A stretch of 64,000 bases of DNA from Sanderia malayensis (GCA_013076295.1 RQOL01000861.1:2852001-2916000); one strand, 5' to 3'; shown: positions 13,801 through 24,476, counted from the first letter of the stretch. Notes: generated by a model from the letters alone, not told the origin. A program made the numbers and translations.

Positions 13801-16800
13801 TTTCATCTTCTTCAATTTCAGGAGCAGTGGTTGGTGCTTCTGTTGGACGTTTCGTTGTAGTTTCTACTTTAGCTTTAGTAGTGACTGCCTTCTTCGCAGG
13901 TGGAGCTGCAGTGCTTTCATCTTCTTCAATTTCAGGAACAGTGGTTGGTGCTTCTGTTGGACGTTTCGTTGTAGCTTCTACTTTAGCTTCAGTAGTGACT
14001 GCCTTCTTCGTAGGTGGAGCTGCAGTGCTTTCATCCACTTCATTTTCAGGAACAGTGGTTGGTGCTTCTGTTGGACGTTTCGTTGTAGCTTCTACTTTAG
14101 CTTCAGTAGTGACTGCCTTCTTCGTAGGTGGAGCTGCAGTGCTTTCATCTACTTCATTTTCAGGAACAGTGGTTGATGCTTCCGTTGGACGTTTCGTTGT
14201 AGCTTCTACTTTTGATTCAGTAGTGACTGCCTTCTTCGTAGGTAAAGCTGCAGTGCTTTCATGTACTTCATTTTCAGGAGCAGTGGTTGGTGCTTCCGTT
14301 GGACGTTTCGTTGTAGCTTCTACTTTAGCTTCAGTAGTGACTGCCTTCTTCGTAGGTAGAGCTGCAGTGCTTTCATCTTCTTCAATTTCAGGAGCAGTGG
14401 TTGGTGCTTCTGTTGGACGTTTCGTTGTAGTTTCTACTTTAGCTTTAGTAGTAACTGCCTTCTTCGTAGGTAGAGCTGCAGTGCTTTCATCTACTTCATT
14501 TTCAGGAGCAGTGGTTGGTGCTTCCGTTGGACGCATCGTTGTAGCTTCTACTTTAGCTTTAGTAGTAACTGCCTTCTTCGTAGGTAGAGCTGCAGTGCTT
14601 TCATCTACTTCATTTTCAGGAACAGTGGTTGGTGCTTTTGTTGGACGTTTCGTTGTAGCTTCTACTTTAGCTTCAGTAGTGACTGCCTTCTTCGTAGGTG
14701 GAGCTGCAGTGCTTTCATCTACTTCATTTTCAGGAGCAGTGCTTTGTGCTTCTGATAGACGTTTCGTTGTAGCTTCTACTCTAGCTTCAGTAGTGACTGC
14801 CCTCTTCGTAGGTGGAGCTGCAGTGCTTTCATCTTCTTCATTTTCAGGAGCAGTGCTTGGTGCTTCTGTTGGACGCATCGTTGTAGCTTCTACTTTAGCT
14901 TTAGTAGTAACTGCCTTCTTCGTAGGTGGAGCTGCAGTGCTTTCACCTACTTCATTTTCAGGAGCAGTGCTTGGTAGTTTTGTTGGACGTTTCGTTGTAG
15001 TTTTAACTACAGTTTCCGTAGTGATTGCTTTCGTTTTCGAAGATGTAGTTGTACCTTCTTTATTGCTAGTTGGCTTCTCAGTGTCACGTGCAGTAGTTGG
15101 TTTGAGGGTCGGAAGTAGTACAGTTCGTAAGTTTGCTTTGTTACGTGTTATCAATATGGCTCCGCTGGTTAGCTTTCCTTGAAAAACGGTATTAAAATCT
15201 TTATCACCCTTTTTATGTGTGACTTGGCTGGTGGTCTTTTCGACTTCTGTCGTAGCTGAAACTGGTTCTGCAATGTTTGGTTCCGTTACAGTTTCGTTGT
15301 TTAGTTGATCTTTAATAATGCTTGGCTCTTCAGTTTCTACTCGAGGAGGTTGTGTTGACAATGTCTCTAAATCTGTTGTTGTCTCTAAATTTGTAGCAGA
15401 TGGACTGGCTGTACTTTGATTATTCCTTTCATCGTGTTGCTGTTTTTCTGTTTCTCTCGTATCAAGTTCACTTGTTTTATTTTTGCCATTTAAATCTGCT
15501 GATTTGAAAACCTGCTTCTCCACATTATTCCCACTGCCTTTAGTCTGGAATTCATTTAATTTGCTGTCAAATATCCCACCAGCTGAGGGTGTAATGGCTA
15601 CTGTTGTCGGCTGCGGTGTTGTGACCTGAAAGATGAATATTATTAACTTTTATTGCTGGAGCAACAGTTAACAGTTATCAACAAAGCAGCATTTGTGAGA
15701 TACTCTGAATCAAATCGAGACTGGAGGGGCAAGGAAACTTGACCTTGTCAAGGGCAATCGATAAAACCCAGCTAAGTGTGACAACAAGCTGTGAATTCAT
15801 GACTTGTGAGAAATCAGATATCGATTGTTATCATTCTTATTCGTGGCACAGTCAATAATATGGATTTGGGAGTCTTGTGAATGCAAGTTTGAAATAACGG
15901 AGGGATTTAGAACTGAGATAGAAGGGAGAGTAAGAAATATCTAACTTGGTTGTGCAATGTAAAAGAGAATAACACGAGACAGCGGGAAATAACAGCCGGA
16001 TAGAGACAAAGGTGAAAATATTCCAAGCTGGCAATAATTAGAATAGTCTCCGGTAAAAATCTGTTGTGAAACCAACGCTGACATAATGTATGACGTGATA
16101 TAATCATTAGACGTACTGCAGTAAAACCCGCATTTTAGAACCCACTTCTATGAGAACCTTCAGGCTAAAATTTCTTCTCAAAACAATAGAAGATACAATG
16201 GCCTATTGTTTTTGAACAATAGGCTGGATGCAAAATTCAAGGTTTTGATACGTGTTATATCACCCAAGTCAAAAGCACGAGGTTCGTTGATTGATTTTAC
16301 CCTGACATGGTTTGATTGATTTTATTGAAAATTTTTGTGGGCCATGGGTATTGGGTATGGCAAACTGGATCAAATTGCAAAGATTGTATTAAAGACTTTG
16401 TCGATTAAATATTTCTTGTAAAAATTCAAGCACACAAAATTCCTTCTAACTCGCTATATTTTTAAATGAATTTACGAAATGAAATAAAACAAAAATGAAC
16501 TTTGATCGATTACATTTTTGAAAGGGGGAGGATAGAAAATGTTCGAGCATTCAAAAGCATCGGGTCAGATTTAAAAAAACAAACGGACCCTAAATCGCGA
16601 TAACACGCTGTTTTTCATGATAAGCACAGTATTTTTAAACAAAATGGACATATACAAATACCAGGATGGTGCAGAAGTATATCAAACAAGTATAACAGAT
16701 TACCTTTTTTGTCTTGACACACTTTGGAACGGCCTTGTCAGGGTCTGCAAGAATTTCCATGTCATACACAATTCCCTGAATTGAAATGAAAACAAAGAAG

Positions 16801-19514
16801 CGAATGAGAAACAACGCGGGACAATAACGAAGCTTCATTTTACATAAAAACTCTGTTGCCGGTCAGTGTATGCACTGTTTTAGGACACGATAGGCTGAGT
16901 ATCTTTCGTTTTGCCTTGCCTCTCCCAAACGAACGAATTCTAACTCTGACACCGTTGCACTTGCTATGCAAATGTTTGGGCTGTGGTTGACAGCAGAGAC
17001 CATGCGTGGATTAAATACACGAAATGATGAAACACAACTATATCAAATTACATTAATTCCCGACAGGTTATTTACTCACTTCAGGCAGCATGCCTGTATT
17101 GCATTATGTATTCAAATTTGACACGCCTTGAAGTCTCCCTTCCTTGCAGGACACAAAGAAGAATAGACTTCCTTTCTTTGGTGAAAATGTAATATCGTCA
17201 CAATTGCTTTTGAAATAGAACATAACTCCGTGATTCATTATAAAATCTGCCTCAGTTTTAACACTGCGTTAGCAAATATTTTTCGATAATGATCAAGATG
17301 ATACGAAGAGGGAAAGGAACAGGACAGACAAACCTTGAAGGACATTCGAATATATTTTTGTACTCATTGAAAACATTTCCTTTACAATGAAACAATTCGC
17401 TCATGGACTCATTTTATACGATGCCATGTAGGCAGCAAATAGTTGCAAAAATTATTCTGATTTTACAGATATCTGCAAGCGATAGTGTTATTACTTATCA
17501 GCAAATGATTTGAAAATTCTTTACACGTGTTTACAACTGTGCACAGGCAATCAAAAGGATAGCGAAATCAAGATATGTAAATATCATAATTATCATTTTA
17601 CTTGCGTCATGGTAGATCTGGGTTGGATTTCTAACGAAGCTTTCAAATTTTCATACATATACTCAAATTTTCCCTGAGCTTACAGCTCAATTAGAAAAAT
17701 CGATCATTGCATGACAAGTCGGTGAAAAGAATGATGAAAAGTCATGAAATTCCATTTCATGGAAAATATTTATTTTTAAAATCATTTTATTGGTCGTCAC
17801 TTTGAGGCTGCTAATCTTAGTTGATCAATGTGTGTATCAGCTTTTGTCGTAAAGCAAATATTTGAACGCCGGAGGAATTTATATATTTACTGGCGGAATC
17901 ACTTACATGCAAGATTCTCGTCAACAAGACGGACAAATCCAAAAAGAAACAAAATAAAACAAAATGATCGCTCTGTATCTCAGAAATTTGGAAATTTCTT
18001 TGTTGAGGTAAACATCGAGCAAATGAATATTGAATTAATCAAATCCTCGAATCCACAAAGATCATGGATGAGAACATATGATTGAAAATTGAAAAATTAT
18101 GGGAAGCCTATATAAAAGAGAAGGCTTTAGTGTCAAATAAAGCGTTTTCTCTGGTGAAAATATAAAGAAAATTGCATGGAAATTGAAATCCAGTCAAAGA
18201 AAATAAAAACAAAGAAATGGCACAGTGGTTAAACCTGTTAAATGGGCGATCCCAAAAATAATCATCTTCAAAACAAAGATTATTCCACTTAATTGTCTGT
18301 AACAAAAATTGTTTCCTCACTTTTTCCGTTTGGAGTCCTATTTGACAACAAACGACTTAATATTTTGAAAATAAAATAATTGTAAACTATTATGTACTAC
18401 TTGAATGGTTTCCGCAGTAATTTAAACCTATTTCTAAACGTTGCTTTATAATTTCTAAACATTGCTTTCAGAAATCTGTTTGATAAATTTGAAATATACG
18501 AAAACTCTTGGCATTTTCAGCTGACGTGAGTAATCAAATAAAACTGACAAATTTCGACGGGGGGGCTGCTGTCCACAAAATCGTCCCAAACAGAACAACG
18601 AAGAAAATAATACCATGTCACGATGAGTTCGGCACATTTGTGGTATAACAATAATGGCAAACTCGCTTACCTTCGGATGCTGATTGATATCAAAACAAAA
18701 GGGATCGAATGCTAGATCAAATCGAGCAATTCTGAGATCGCATTGTTGAAACGGGGGTGGGGTTTCAGCGTGCAATGATTGATATACCTAACTCATTGTA
18801 TAGTAATTGGATGGCCTTCGTGCTTACAGCGTAAATCAAATTAAATTAATAAAACTAACTTACAAACAGCGGCCTTCTCCTCGAATACCAGCCAGCTCTT
18901 CCGATATAAACAACTGCTTGCTCGTCCAACTCCAATGCTTGTCGTTTTTTCCCCAGTGCCAGCCCTTCCACATATTGGCAACCGTTAAGGAAAAGCCAAA
19001 CTTCTTGGCCTCTCACAACAATTGAGAAAACGGTCCAACGACGAGAGAATTTCGGCACGATAAATCTCGATTTGTATACTTCGTTTGATGCTGGGTTTGC
19101 GTAGGAAAGTTCAATTGTCTGATTTCTTCGTCCATGTTGTCTGACTTCCAGTACAAGTAGGTCCTTTCTCTGATCAGCAGAAACAACACTGAACAAAACG
19201 CCGCCACGAATTGAATGCAAAAATACAGCCACTTTTATGCCAAAGTCTTTATAGAATGGTAAAGGAAGCATATCTCTCGCATAGCGACCGACATAGCTAT
19301 TGCTCGTGAATTCTATTGCAGGACGACCCTTGCGACCAAATGGTCCAGTCACTGGAAACACATCGAAGGGCAATGGAGAGCCAACAGCAGCCAACAAATT
19401 GACGTCTTTAGAATTCTCTGTGGCGCAAATAAAACGAAAAATCCATATCACGGCAACAGCATAATAACACAACATATCACAGAAAATTAAATAATCCAAA
19501 AGAACCTGCAGCAA
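1010..19514 (-). CDS. Multiplexin collagen (type XV/XVIII-like) with TSPN, giant repeat region and endostatin
   Basis: Extracellular matrix/basement-membrane collagen. Exons on the minus strand: 19514-18864, 16775-16704, 15625-8097, 7981-7841, 7334-7272, 6401-6357, 6149-6051, 5936-5901, 5808-5737, 5627-5598, 5499-5437, 5226-5200, 4989-4933, 4820-4800, 4600-4328, 3917-3882, 3794-3552, 3430-3368, 3190-3137, 3037-2912, 2800-2570, 2479-2357, 2249-2169, 2053-1988, 1808-1614, 1487-1369, 1220-1010. All junctions are phase 0 except the last (phase 2), and all have GT and AG. Predicted length is about 3,570 aa if two inserted bases near 10.6 kb are discounted. Order: signal peptide, TSPN/LamG, Thr/Pro repeat, Gly-X-Y blocks with interruptions, trimerisation domain, linker, endostatin. 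This is the known architecture of collagen XV/XVIII, Drosophila Multiplexin and C. elegans CLE-1; the repeat length is not typical. The start may be ATG 19514 or, more likely, ATG 19475, which opens a clean signal peptide. The exons of 21 and 27 nt are the least certain. Confidence 0.9.
2357..2479 (-). other. Collagen XV/XVIII-type trimerisation domain exon
   Basis: The exon lies directly after the last Gly-X-Y exon. It encodes IITLLGVEDMQSMFDMFKVG, continuing with QMVLLATTDDVYIKTRRKWK. The pattern (a helix with D-M-hydrophobic spacing, then G-x-hydrophobic stretch, then a strand D-D-V-Y-I-K-T-R-x-x-W-K-L) resembles the NC1 trimerisation domain of collagens XV/XVIII, where G-T-L-I-F-L precedes L-Y-V-R-V-R-x-G-F-R-K-V. 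It is followed by the linker exons 2249-2169 and 2053-1988, rich in Pro, which correspond to the protease-sensitive hinge before endostatin. Confidence 0.75.
2570..6401 (-). other. Interrupted triple-helical region of the collagen
   Basis: Sixteen exons, each a whole number of codons and mostly beginning with a Gly codon, carry Gly-X-Y repeats such as GEPGPRGPQGFAGFK, GKIGLRGFSGAK and GDKGNIGLPGLM. The longest collagenous exons are 4600-4328, 3794-3552 and 2800-2570. Interruptions include LSKSEFEDFVSE (5499-5437), MILNEKGSS (5226-5200), TGEGFEMVGDAG (4989-4933), PPAIHLL (4820-4800), RFLCGRCSNGAKG with two Cys (4600-4328) and KVTIIKGLN (3037-2912). Multiple interruptions are characteristic of multiplexins. 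The C-G-R-C pair may give interchain disulfides (inference). Confidence 0.88.
6491..6550 (-). CDS. Alternative first exon: signal peptide for a short collagen isoform
   Basis: On the minus strand an ATG at 6550 opens a 20-codon exon beginning MRILFSFCFVF and ending CFALIAT, followed exactly by a donor ACG|GTAAGC (6491/6490). It is in phase 0, so it splices in frame to the exon 6401-6357 (GEPGPRGPQGFAGFK), the first uninterrupted Gly-X-Y exon. It is a classic hydrophobic signal peptide. It lies in the intron between the last non-collagenous exon (7334-7272) and the helix. The product would be about 776 aa: triple helix, trimerisation domain and endostatin only. Vertebrate COL18A1 and fly Multiplexin also use separate promoters for short forms (family knowledge). 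A TTCACTTCTTCAG sequence sits about 25 nt upstream and could be a splice acceptor. Expression is inferred, not shown. Confidence 0.65.
8097..15625 (-). other. Single 7.5-kb exon coding the non-collagenous Thr/Pro-rich region
   Basis: The acceptor TTTCAG is at 15630-15626 and the donor ACTACG|GTATCC at 8097/8096. The 5-prime part (15625 to about 15000) is non-repetitive, Ser/Thr/Gln-rich sequence such as VTTPQPTTVAITPSAGG. Then follows the 38-residue repeat array, and finally degenerate copies ending in FSTTQPTT. The exon is 7529 nt, 2 nt more than a multiple of three between two phase-0 junctions, which matches the two single-base insertions at about 10617 and 10651. Vertebrate collagen XVIII also has a mucin-like segment between the N-terminus and the helix (family knowledge), but far shorter. 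The region is expected to be extended and heavily O-glycosylated (inference). Confidence 0.85.
8290..14990 (-). repeat. Coding minisatellite, 114-bp unit (38 aa), about 59 copies
   Basis: The unit on the coding strand translates to variants of ESTAALPTKKAVTTEAKV followed by EATTKRPTEAPTTVPENEVD. A few copies are 37 residues (EAPTTSEIEEHEST type). Variation is concentrated at A/L/P before PTKK, E/K/N before AKV, and ENEVD versus EIEED. Spacing of the antisense word ctgccttcttcgtagg is 114 bp throughout. Because 114 is divisible by three, the antisense strand is also open for hundreds of codons; that is a shadow. Composition (Pro, Glu, Val, Lys, Thr) is PEVK-like and mucin-like at once. Copy number is by division of length and may be off by one or two. 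Confidence 0.95.
16126..16245. repeat. Fragment of a dispersed MITE-like repeat
   Basis: It begins cagtaaaacccgcattttag and continues with agaaccttcaggctaaaatt and caaaacaatag. Related stretches occur in this window at 5340-5396 (inverted, tgcgggtttttactgtaat), 23972-24020 (aggctcaaatcgccccaaaa plus caatagaaatataagaa) and 24590-24716. The CAGT-type end next to TA resembles non-autonomous Tc1/mariner elements. The boundaries are approximate. Confidence 0.4.
16704..19475 (-). other. TSPN/LamG-like N-terminal domain of the collagen (two exons)
   Basis: Exon 1 (to 18864) starts MLCYYAVAVIWIFRFICA, a good signal peptide, when read from ATG 19475. It continues into a beta-rich module with landmarks VTGPFGRKGRPAIEF, LLVLEVRQHGR, WTVFSIVVRGQEVWLFLNGC and VVYIGRAGW. 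Exon 2 (16775-16704) completes the domain with GIVYDMEILADPDKAVPKC. The Cys after LFLNG and the Cys of AVPKC match the usual TSPN disulfide pair (family knowledge). The 2.1-kb intron between them is the longest in the gene. A 13-residue upstream extension from ATG 19514 is possible, but a branch/acceptor-like TTTTGCTGCAG lies just inside it, so the 5-prime end needs transcript data. Confidence 0.85.
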
Positions 19515-21414
19515 AATATGCTGGCTTGTGCTGCTTGGTTCGACTTAATTTTTCATGTTTGATGTAGTTGAAAACATTCCACATCATTATTCATAAATGC
19601 CAAGTAATAAAAACATCCGTTCGCTGTCTCAGTCATGTTGGAAAAGGCTGACTGCCATGTTGTTTAATACACGACGAAAACCATCAGAAATGGCATACAA
19701 GATATTTCAGACATGAAATACTGTTATATATGTAAATGCGATATCTTTCAAATGTCACATTCAATGGACCCTATTTGAGGCTGTTTGCATTAACCCGCGC
19801 ATTCCCCTTTAACAATAGCTAGGGGATCACCTGAGGTGCTTAAAACCATTACAAAGAAAACGAAACAAACTCGGAGTGTATCGGCTTTTCGATGAATTAT
19901 TCGCCTCAATGGGACTTCAGCAACATCATATTGTTTCATTTCGCAAACAAAATTAAGTTATTTCAAGCCTCATTTCGTTTTACACGGCGCGTTATTTTAG
20001 CAACAAAGCAATATAACTTTTCCGGTTGTAAAAAACGCTACGATTCAATTTGCCGAAAAAGCTCCGTCCTGTCTCATCAAACCGTGGGAGATTCAATTCC
20101 TAAAGGGAGACTTGTTAATAAAATTGGTAATTTGGGCGGGGCTATCGGAAAGAAGGCCACGTTTTCATGAAAGGAGACAGTCAGGTGGACAAGGCCCTGT
20201 TTTCAAATAAAAATTGGTCACAAAAGTATATGATAAGATCAGGGCAGGATGAAAAATGCATTTCGTTTTGGGGTATTGAATACAATACGACGTACGAAGT
20301 TTGGTTTCGTGCGACGATTTTTGTCATATATACTTATACCCCCATTTCTATTAACTATGATAAGATACTTTTACCTTTTACCCCCATATCTATTAACACA
20401 ACTTTGGAAAGATCTGTTGGGCGTGCAGTCGTGTGACAGTAGAATGATTTTTATTTATTTCTGAAACAAGCTTTCAATTCAAATAATCTGATTCGTATGA
20501 AATATGCGTGACTTATCTAAACATCATTGAGTTTTTAATATTCCAAACAATTAATTGCCTTCAATTTGTGATTTCATGACCAATTATACAAGGTATTTTC
20601 TGTCATCAGGAATAAAACAATGACAAAGATTGAGTCAAAATATTTCAAACAAGGTTCAACTTGCATCGGAGATCAGGAAGTTAAGAAAAGATGCAAAGTG
20701 TATATGCATAGCATGTCTCCCATCTAATATAATATGCAATAAATCTTTAAAATCCCACTAAAGTGCCGAATCTAAAGCCAGTTGAGACCACTTCGCGAGA
20801 CTGGAGACATTTATTTAAATATTTGGATACTTTTATGAGATTCATATCCCTTGGCAATCTCCCAATAGCAAACTAATAAAAATCAATTATTGCTTTTAGA
20901 ATTAGACTAACAAGGTCTGGATAAGTCTGTTTTAATCAATATACCCAAGCAGACTTGGAAAAATCCAAATCCCGCAAGCCATTTAGAGGTTTTCCCTAAG
21001 GCAATTATATCCTGGTTGTGGTAGAAATGCATTCAAAGCCTGCAAAAATGTTTAAGCTGTTTTAAAGCCGCTTAGCATTAGCACTTGCATGGGACATGTG
21101 AAAAATTAAGTTTCGTGACCAAACTTGCTGTGTTGTCGAGCTTAATTTGAGACCTGACAAGGTTATGATTATGATTATGATGTCAGCGCAATAACATTAG
21201 GCTGTGTGCACAGGTGTGACATAAAGAAAAGCCTGTTCAACAAAGCAATCAATTCAATTCAATCAATTCAATTCATCATTGGGATCATTGATCAACAAGG
21301 GGTTCAGACGTGGCAACGCCAATGACTAAGCGATTGGTATAACAAAGTCACGATACCATTATATGAGAAAGAGGTCAAATAAAGCATAGGATTTGGGTAG
21401 TATAATTTAACACA

Positions 21415-21960
21415 ATGCCAGCCACGCCCTTGGCTAGGCTCGGTTTTAGTCTTCAAAAGAGCATTATGTTTAATCATAAATGGCAGATTAACACTGACAA
21501 AATAGGCCAATCGGTTCTGCTTGCAATCGACAATCAAAATTATTTTATAGATTTTATAGATTATCCAAAGAATCAGGAAATCTGTTCAAGAATATTACCC
21601 GAAGGAGCCTACGCAGAGACGTCTGCAGAACAGCAATGTCTGCCAGACATTATCTTCAAACACTATCAGTTGGCAATATACATTAACTTCCTCCTCCGCA
21701 ACGCCGCTTTCTTTTCACTACGTTGTTGCGTGTCACTGCAATTACTACTTGCAGTGTGGGCTAATTGTGAAAGGCAGGCACAATTTAGAATATTATCCAT
21801 TGAAACAGCACCGGGATTAAACAAAACAGAGAATGGGGTCTGCTGGGAGGGGCTTGAAATAATAAACGAGGTACTTACTATTTCTGCAACCAAATATAAC
21901 CTCTCTCGTATTGGAAAACTTTATATTGATGATGTCACAATGACGTTTTGCTTTAATTAA
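21415..21960 (+). CDS. Unrecognised 181-codon ORF, doubtful
   Basis: An intact ORF from ATG to TAA, starting MPATPLARLGFSLQ and ending IDDVTMTFCFN, with nine Cys and a mildly hydrophobic centre (YQLAIYINFLLRN). I recognise no domain. It is long for random AT-rich DNA, but no signal peptide, polyadenylation hexamer close to the stop, or convincing flanking splice site was seen. On the opposite strand a possible splice-flanked exon (about 21872-21988, acceptor TTTCCCAG, donor GTAAGT) overlaps its 3-prime end, so the ORF may be chance. Treat as hypothetical. Confidence 0.2.
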   Translation: MPATPLARLGFSLQKSIMFNHKWQINTDKIGQSVLLAIDNQNYFIDFIDYPKNQEICSRILPEGAYAETSAEQQCLPDIIFKHYQLAIYINFLLRNAAFFSLRCCVSLQLLLAVWANCERQAQFRILSIETAPGLNKTENGVCWEGLEIINEVLTISATKYNLSRIGKLYIDDVTMTFCFN

Positions 21961-22653
21961 AGCTGGTAAAGGCCGAATTGGAGCTCCTGGGAAAGATAGA
22001 AAATATTCAATTAGATGTATACAAACATCGGTGAATAAGATAAAAAAATGAGAATTCAGATATAATTCAAACAAAGACCTTTGTCTTAGAAGTCAAAATA
22101 AACCTTATTTTATAATTTTATATATATATATAGATATAACCTCATTCAATAATGAATAAGGCCTATTGTCTCTTGTCGCAAGAACGGAAAACACGTGTTA
22201 ATAATCTTAATTTCCTTCAAGAATTCTTTGAAACGTCTTCAAAGATCTCTCTCCAGATCTCTGAAGAAGTAGTTCCATAAGAATTCTACAGAAATTCACA
22301 TGAACCAACTTAGAATACATGGTTCTATTATATTATCTTGCCGCGACTAAATTGGAAAGTTGATTGACTGAGAGAATAATCAAACTAAATCATTAGTATG
22401 AATCACTGAATCAATATAAATACAAATGTGGCTCAGCTTAGGTTTTTCATTCGGCAAACACACCCTATCCGGTCTCAGAACTCCTGGGAAAAAGTCACTA
22501 AGCAGTTTGCCATTCCTGCAAATCCTTGTGGATAGCCGAGAGAAGTGAAGAATATCACAAGGTATTAATCAACCAGACCTTCACACCATGTTGTGTGGCC
22601 ATCTAATGATAACGACTTAATTTCGAAAACAACATAGATTTTGCAAACGCATA

Positions 22654-22853
22654 CAGTCAACTCTGTCTAATTCGAACACCCTGGGGAAGCGTGAAAATGT
22701 TCGAATTACAAAAAGTTCGAATTATAGAGGTTTGTTTTATATGAATTGGTTCGTTAGTGATCCTTGAAGGGACGGAAAATTTCGTTCGAAGTAGGTAAAG
22801 TTCGAACTACACGAGTTCGAACTACACGAGTTCGAACTATGCAGATTTGACTG
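22654..22853. mobile_element. 200-bp MITE with TIRs and TA target duplication (Tc1/mariner/pogo-like)
   Basis: The left end reads cagtcaactctgtctaattc. The right end, read in reverse complement, is cagtcaaatctgcatagttc. They match except at a few positions and form imperfect terminal inverted repeats of about 25 bp. Both ends are flanked by TA (22652-22653 and 22854-22855), the target duplication of Tc1/mariner-type transposons. Inside are several direct and inverted copies of the word ttcgaactacacgag. There is no coding capacity, so it is a non-autonomous element. Confidence 0.75.
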
Positions 22854-23766
22854 TATATACATGCCATGTAGAGATACGTTTGCAGCCCGAATTAACTCTG
22901 CAACTAATAGGATGAAAATCATAAATAATTTCAACCTAATTGATTGGCTAACTTTCACAATGCAAAAATCGAGGCTGAAAGAGACCAAGATTCAGAATTG
23001 CAAATGAAATTCATTTGACAGATTGTCAAGTGAAAGAACAGTTGGGACATCAAACGGAAGCCATACACAACGGGTAATATGTCCTGTAAGAAGATTGTGC
23101 CTATACTGACGAGTAATACAGGCAATCATGCTTAAATTAGAAGGATCGTGCAACAATAATGACTTTGAAAACAATATTAGCTAATAATAATAACAACAGA
23201 CATGTTCTTATTAAAAATCATTATCTGTGTCGGTGAACCTTGTTTAACTCACTGAGCGGAAATGCGACTTAGTATCTACTTTTGCGATTTATTTCATCTT
23301 AAAAATGGTTACTTACGAAGTAACCGGGTGTCTTGCTAAGAGATTATACCGAGAAGATAAACCAGAGCGTGGTTGCTGGTGATAGTTTTGTCTTCAGCAG
23401 TTGGTAGAATTACATTCTCAGGTCAATAACTGTGTATTTTATGCTGCTAAAGTTTCTTCTACAAACCTAACTGTGACAGAAATGTGCATATGCAACTTCT
23501 TCAAGACCATATTAAGCAACTACATCCTGTAGCCAGCTAGGGGTCTTCAATTCTCGGCTTAAAAGGCTTGCAAATAGTATTTGAAATTGACCGACAAGCA
23601 CTTGGCCCGAGCTTCGTAATCAAGTATGAGATCGAGGCTAAAATTTCGATTCAATCGTAACCAATCGTAACCTAGCGTAACCAGCCTGTTTTAAACAATA
23701 CTCATGATTCATTCTCAGGCACAAATACTAAGAATACGATAGTTGTGTATAATTAACGTTTCTTAC

Positions 23767-23885
23767 GTCTTGGAAGAGGTGGAAACCGGCGTGGTGATGG
23801 TAGCATTGGCAAAAACTGTCCACTCAGTGAAGCTATCCATGATAGAAGGATGAAAATGAGCAACAAACCACCAGAATCTCTTATG
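23767..23885 (-). CDS. Possible exon of unknown gene (two open frames)
   Basis: It is flanked by a strong acceptor (CTTCTTTTTGACAG, minus strand) and a donor AAGAC|GTAAGA. One frame contains ATG and reads MDSFTEWTVFANATITTPVS with an N-glycosylation site. A second frame reads through a hydrophobic core GLLLIFILLSWIASLSG into QFLPMLPSPRRFPPLPRRKK and a stop just past the donor, which would be a signal-peptide plus Pro/Arg-rich tail. I cannot choose between them and found no partner exons. Either or neither may be real. Confidence 0.25.
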
Positions 23886-24155
23886 CTGTCAAAAAGAAGA
23901 AACAACTTATTAGCACCGAAAGTAATGCAAACAGTTGTTCATTTTTTTACAAAAATAATGTTCATAAGGTACTGAGGCTCAAATCGCCCCAAAACAATAG
24001 AAATATAAGAATAATAATAGAAAAGAACGAAGCTTGGTAAAAGTTAAGGTACATAATTATAAAAAAAGTGTGTATGAGTAGAAGTGCTTTAGAGGGATTT
24101 GATTAAAAATTCGCTCTAAGTTTGTTCTAAGACTATGATCATTTAAGTCTTTGCT

Positions 24156-24476
24156 GTGAAAGACTATTTCTCTTACAATGCAATGTCATTGCAAATGCAG
24201 CAAAGATCTACTCATGGCAGGTCAAATAACTTCTTCATGGCTCGTGAACTGGTAAAGTTGATTTATGAATGCTTAAGACAAAATGAGACAGATTTCATTC
24301 CAGAAAAGACTGATCCAAGGAAATCTCTTCTTAATTATAATTCCACAAAACCAATGACTGTTAAGATGAATGGCCCAACAAAAAAGGATTTTCGATTGCA
24401 TTTCAACCTACGGAATTCTATTCCAAAGACCATCAATTATTCGGACGTGGCTGGTAACTCCTGTTCTAGACAGTAA
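24156..24476 (+). CDS. Hypothetical 106-residue protein or terminal exon
   Basis: The ORF starts MKDYFSYNAMSLQMQQRSTH, is hydrophilic, and ends VAGNSCSRQ. An AATAAA at 24488-24493, only 12 bases after the stop, suggests a genuine 3-prime end. An internal CAAATGCAG could be a splice acceptor, in which case this is the last exon of a longer plus-strand gene whose upstream exons I did not find. There are no recognisable domains, signal peptide or membrane segment. There is an N-glycosylation-like NETD, but no secretion signal. Confidence 0.35.
   Translation: MKDYFSYNAMSLQMQQRSTHGRSNNFFMARELVKLIYECLRQNETDFIPEKTDPRKSLLNYNSTKPMTVKMNGPTKKDFRLHFNLRNSIPKTINYSDVAGNSCSRQ

Larger units (their letters stand above)
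19515..23766. other. Upstream intergenic region of the collagen gene
   Basis: AT-rich and mostly featureless. It presumably holds the promoter of the long collagen isoform just above 19514. Within it are the 181-codon plus ORF at 21415-21960 and the MITE at 22654-22853, listed separately, and a short TA microsatellite near 22110-22130. No RNA gene was recognised. Confidence 0.5.

Noticed and set aside
8290..14990. CRISPR-like array of regular repeats
   Set aside because: There are no unique spacers; the whole unit is repeated and coding, in a eukaryotic gene.
10644..15182. 1512-codon plus-strand ORF
   Set aside because: Same antisense shadow of the coding minisatellite. The minus-strand frame joins perfectly to flanking collagen exons; this one joins to nothing.
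18671..18770. Possible extra collagen exon ending INQHPK with a GTAAGC donor
   Set aside because: It would interrupt the TSPN domain exactly where exons 1 and 2 join sensibly (PLF to GIVYD), and it has no good upstream acceptor.
21817..22074. Minus ORF with an acceptor and a GTAAGT donor (APIRPLPALIKAK)
   Set aside because: Could be an exon, but no partner exon of compatible phase was found, and it overlaps another doubtful ORF.
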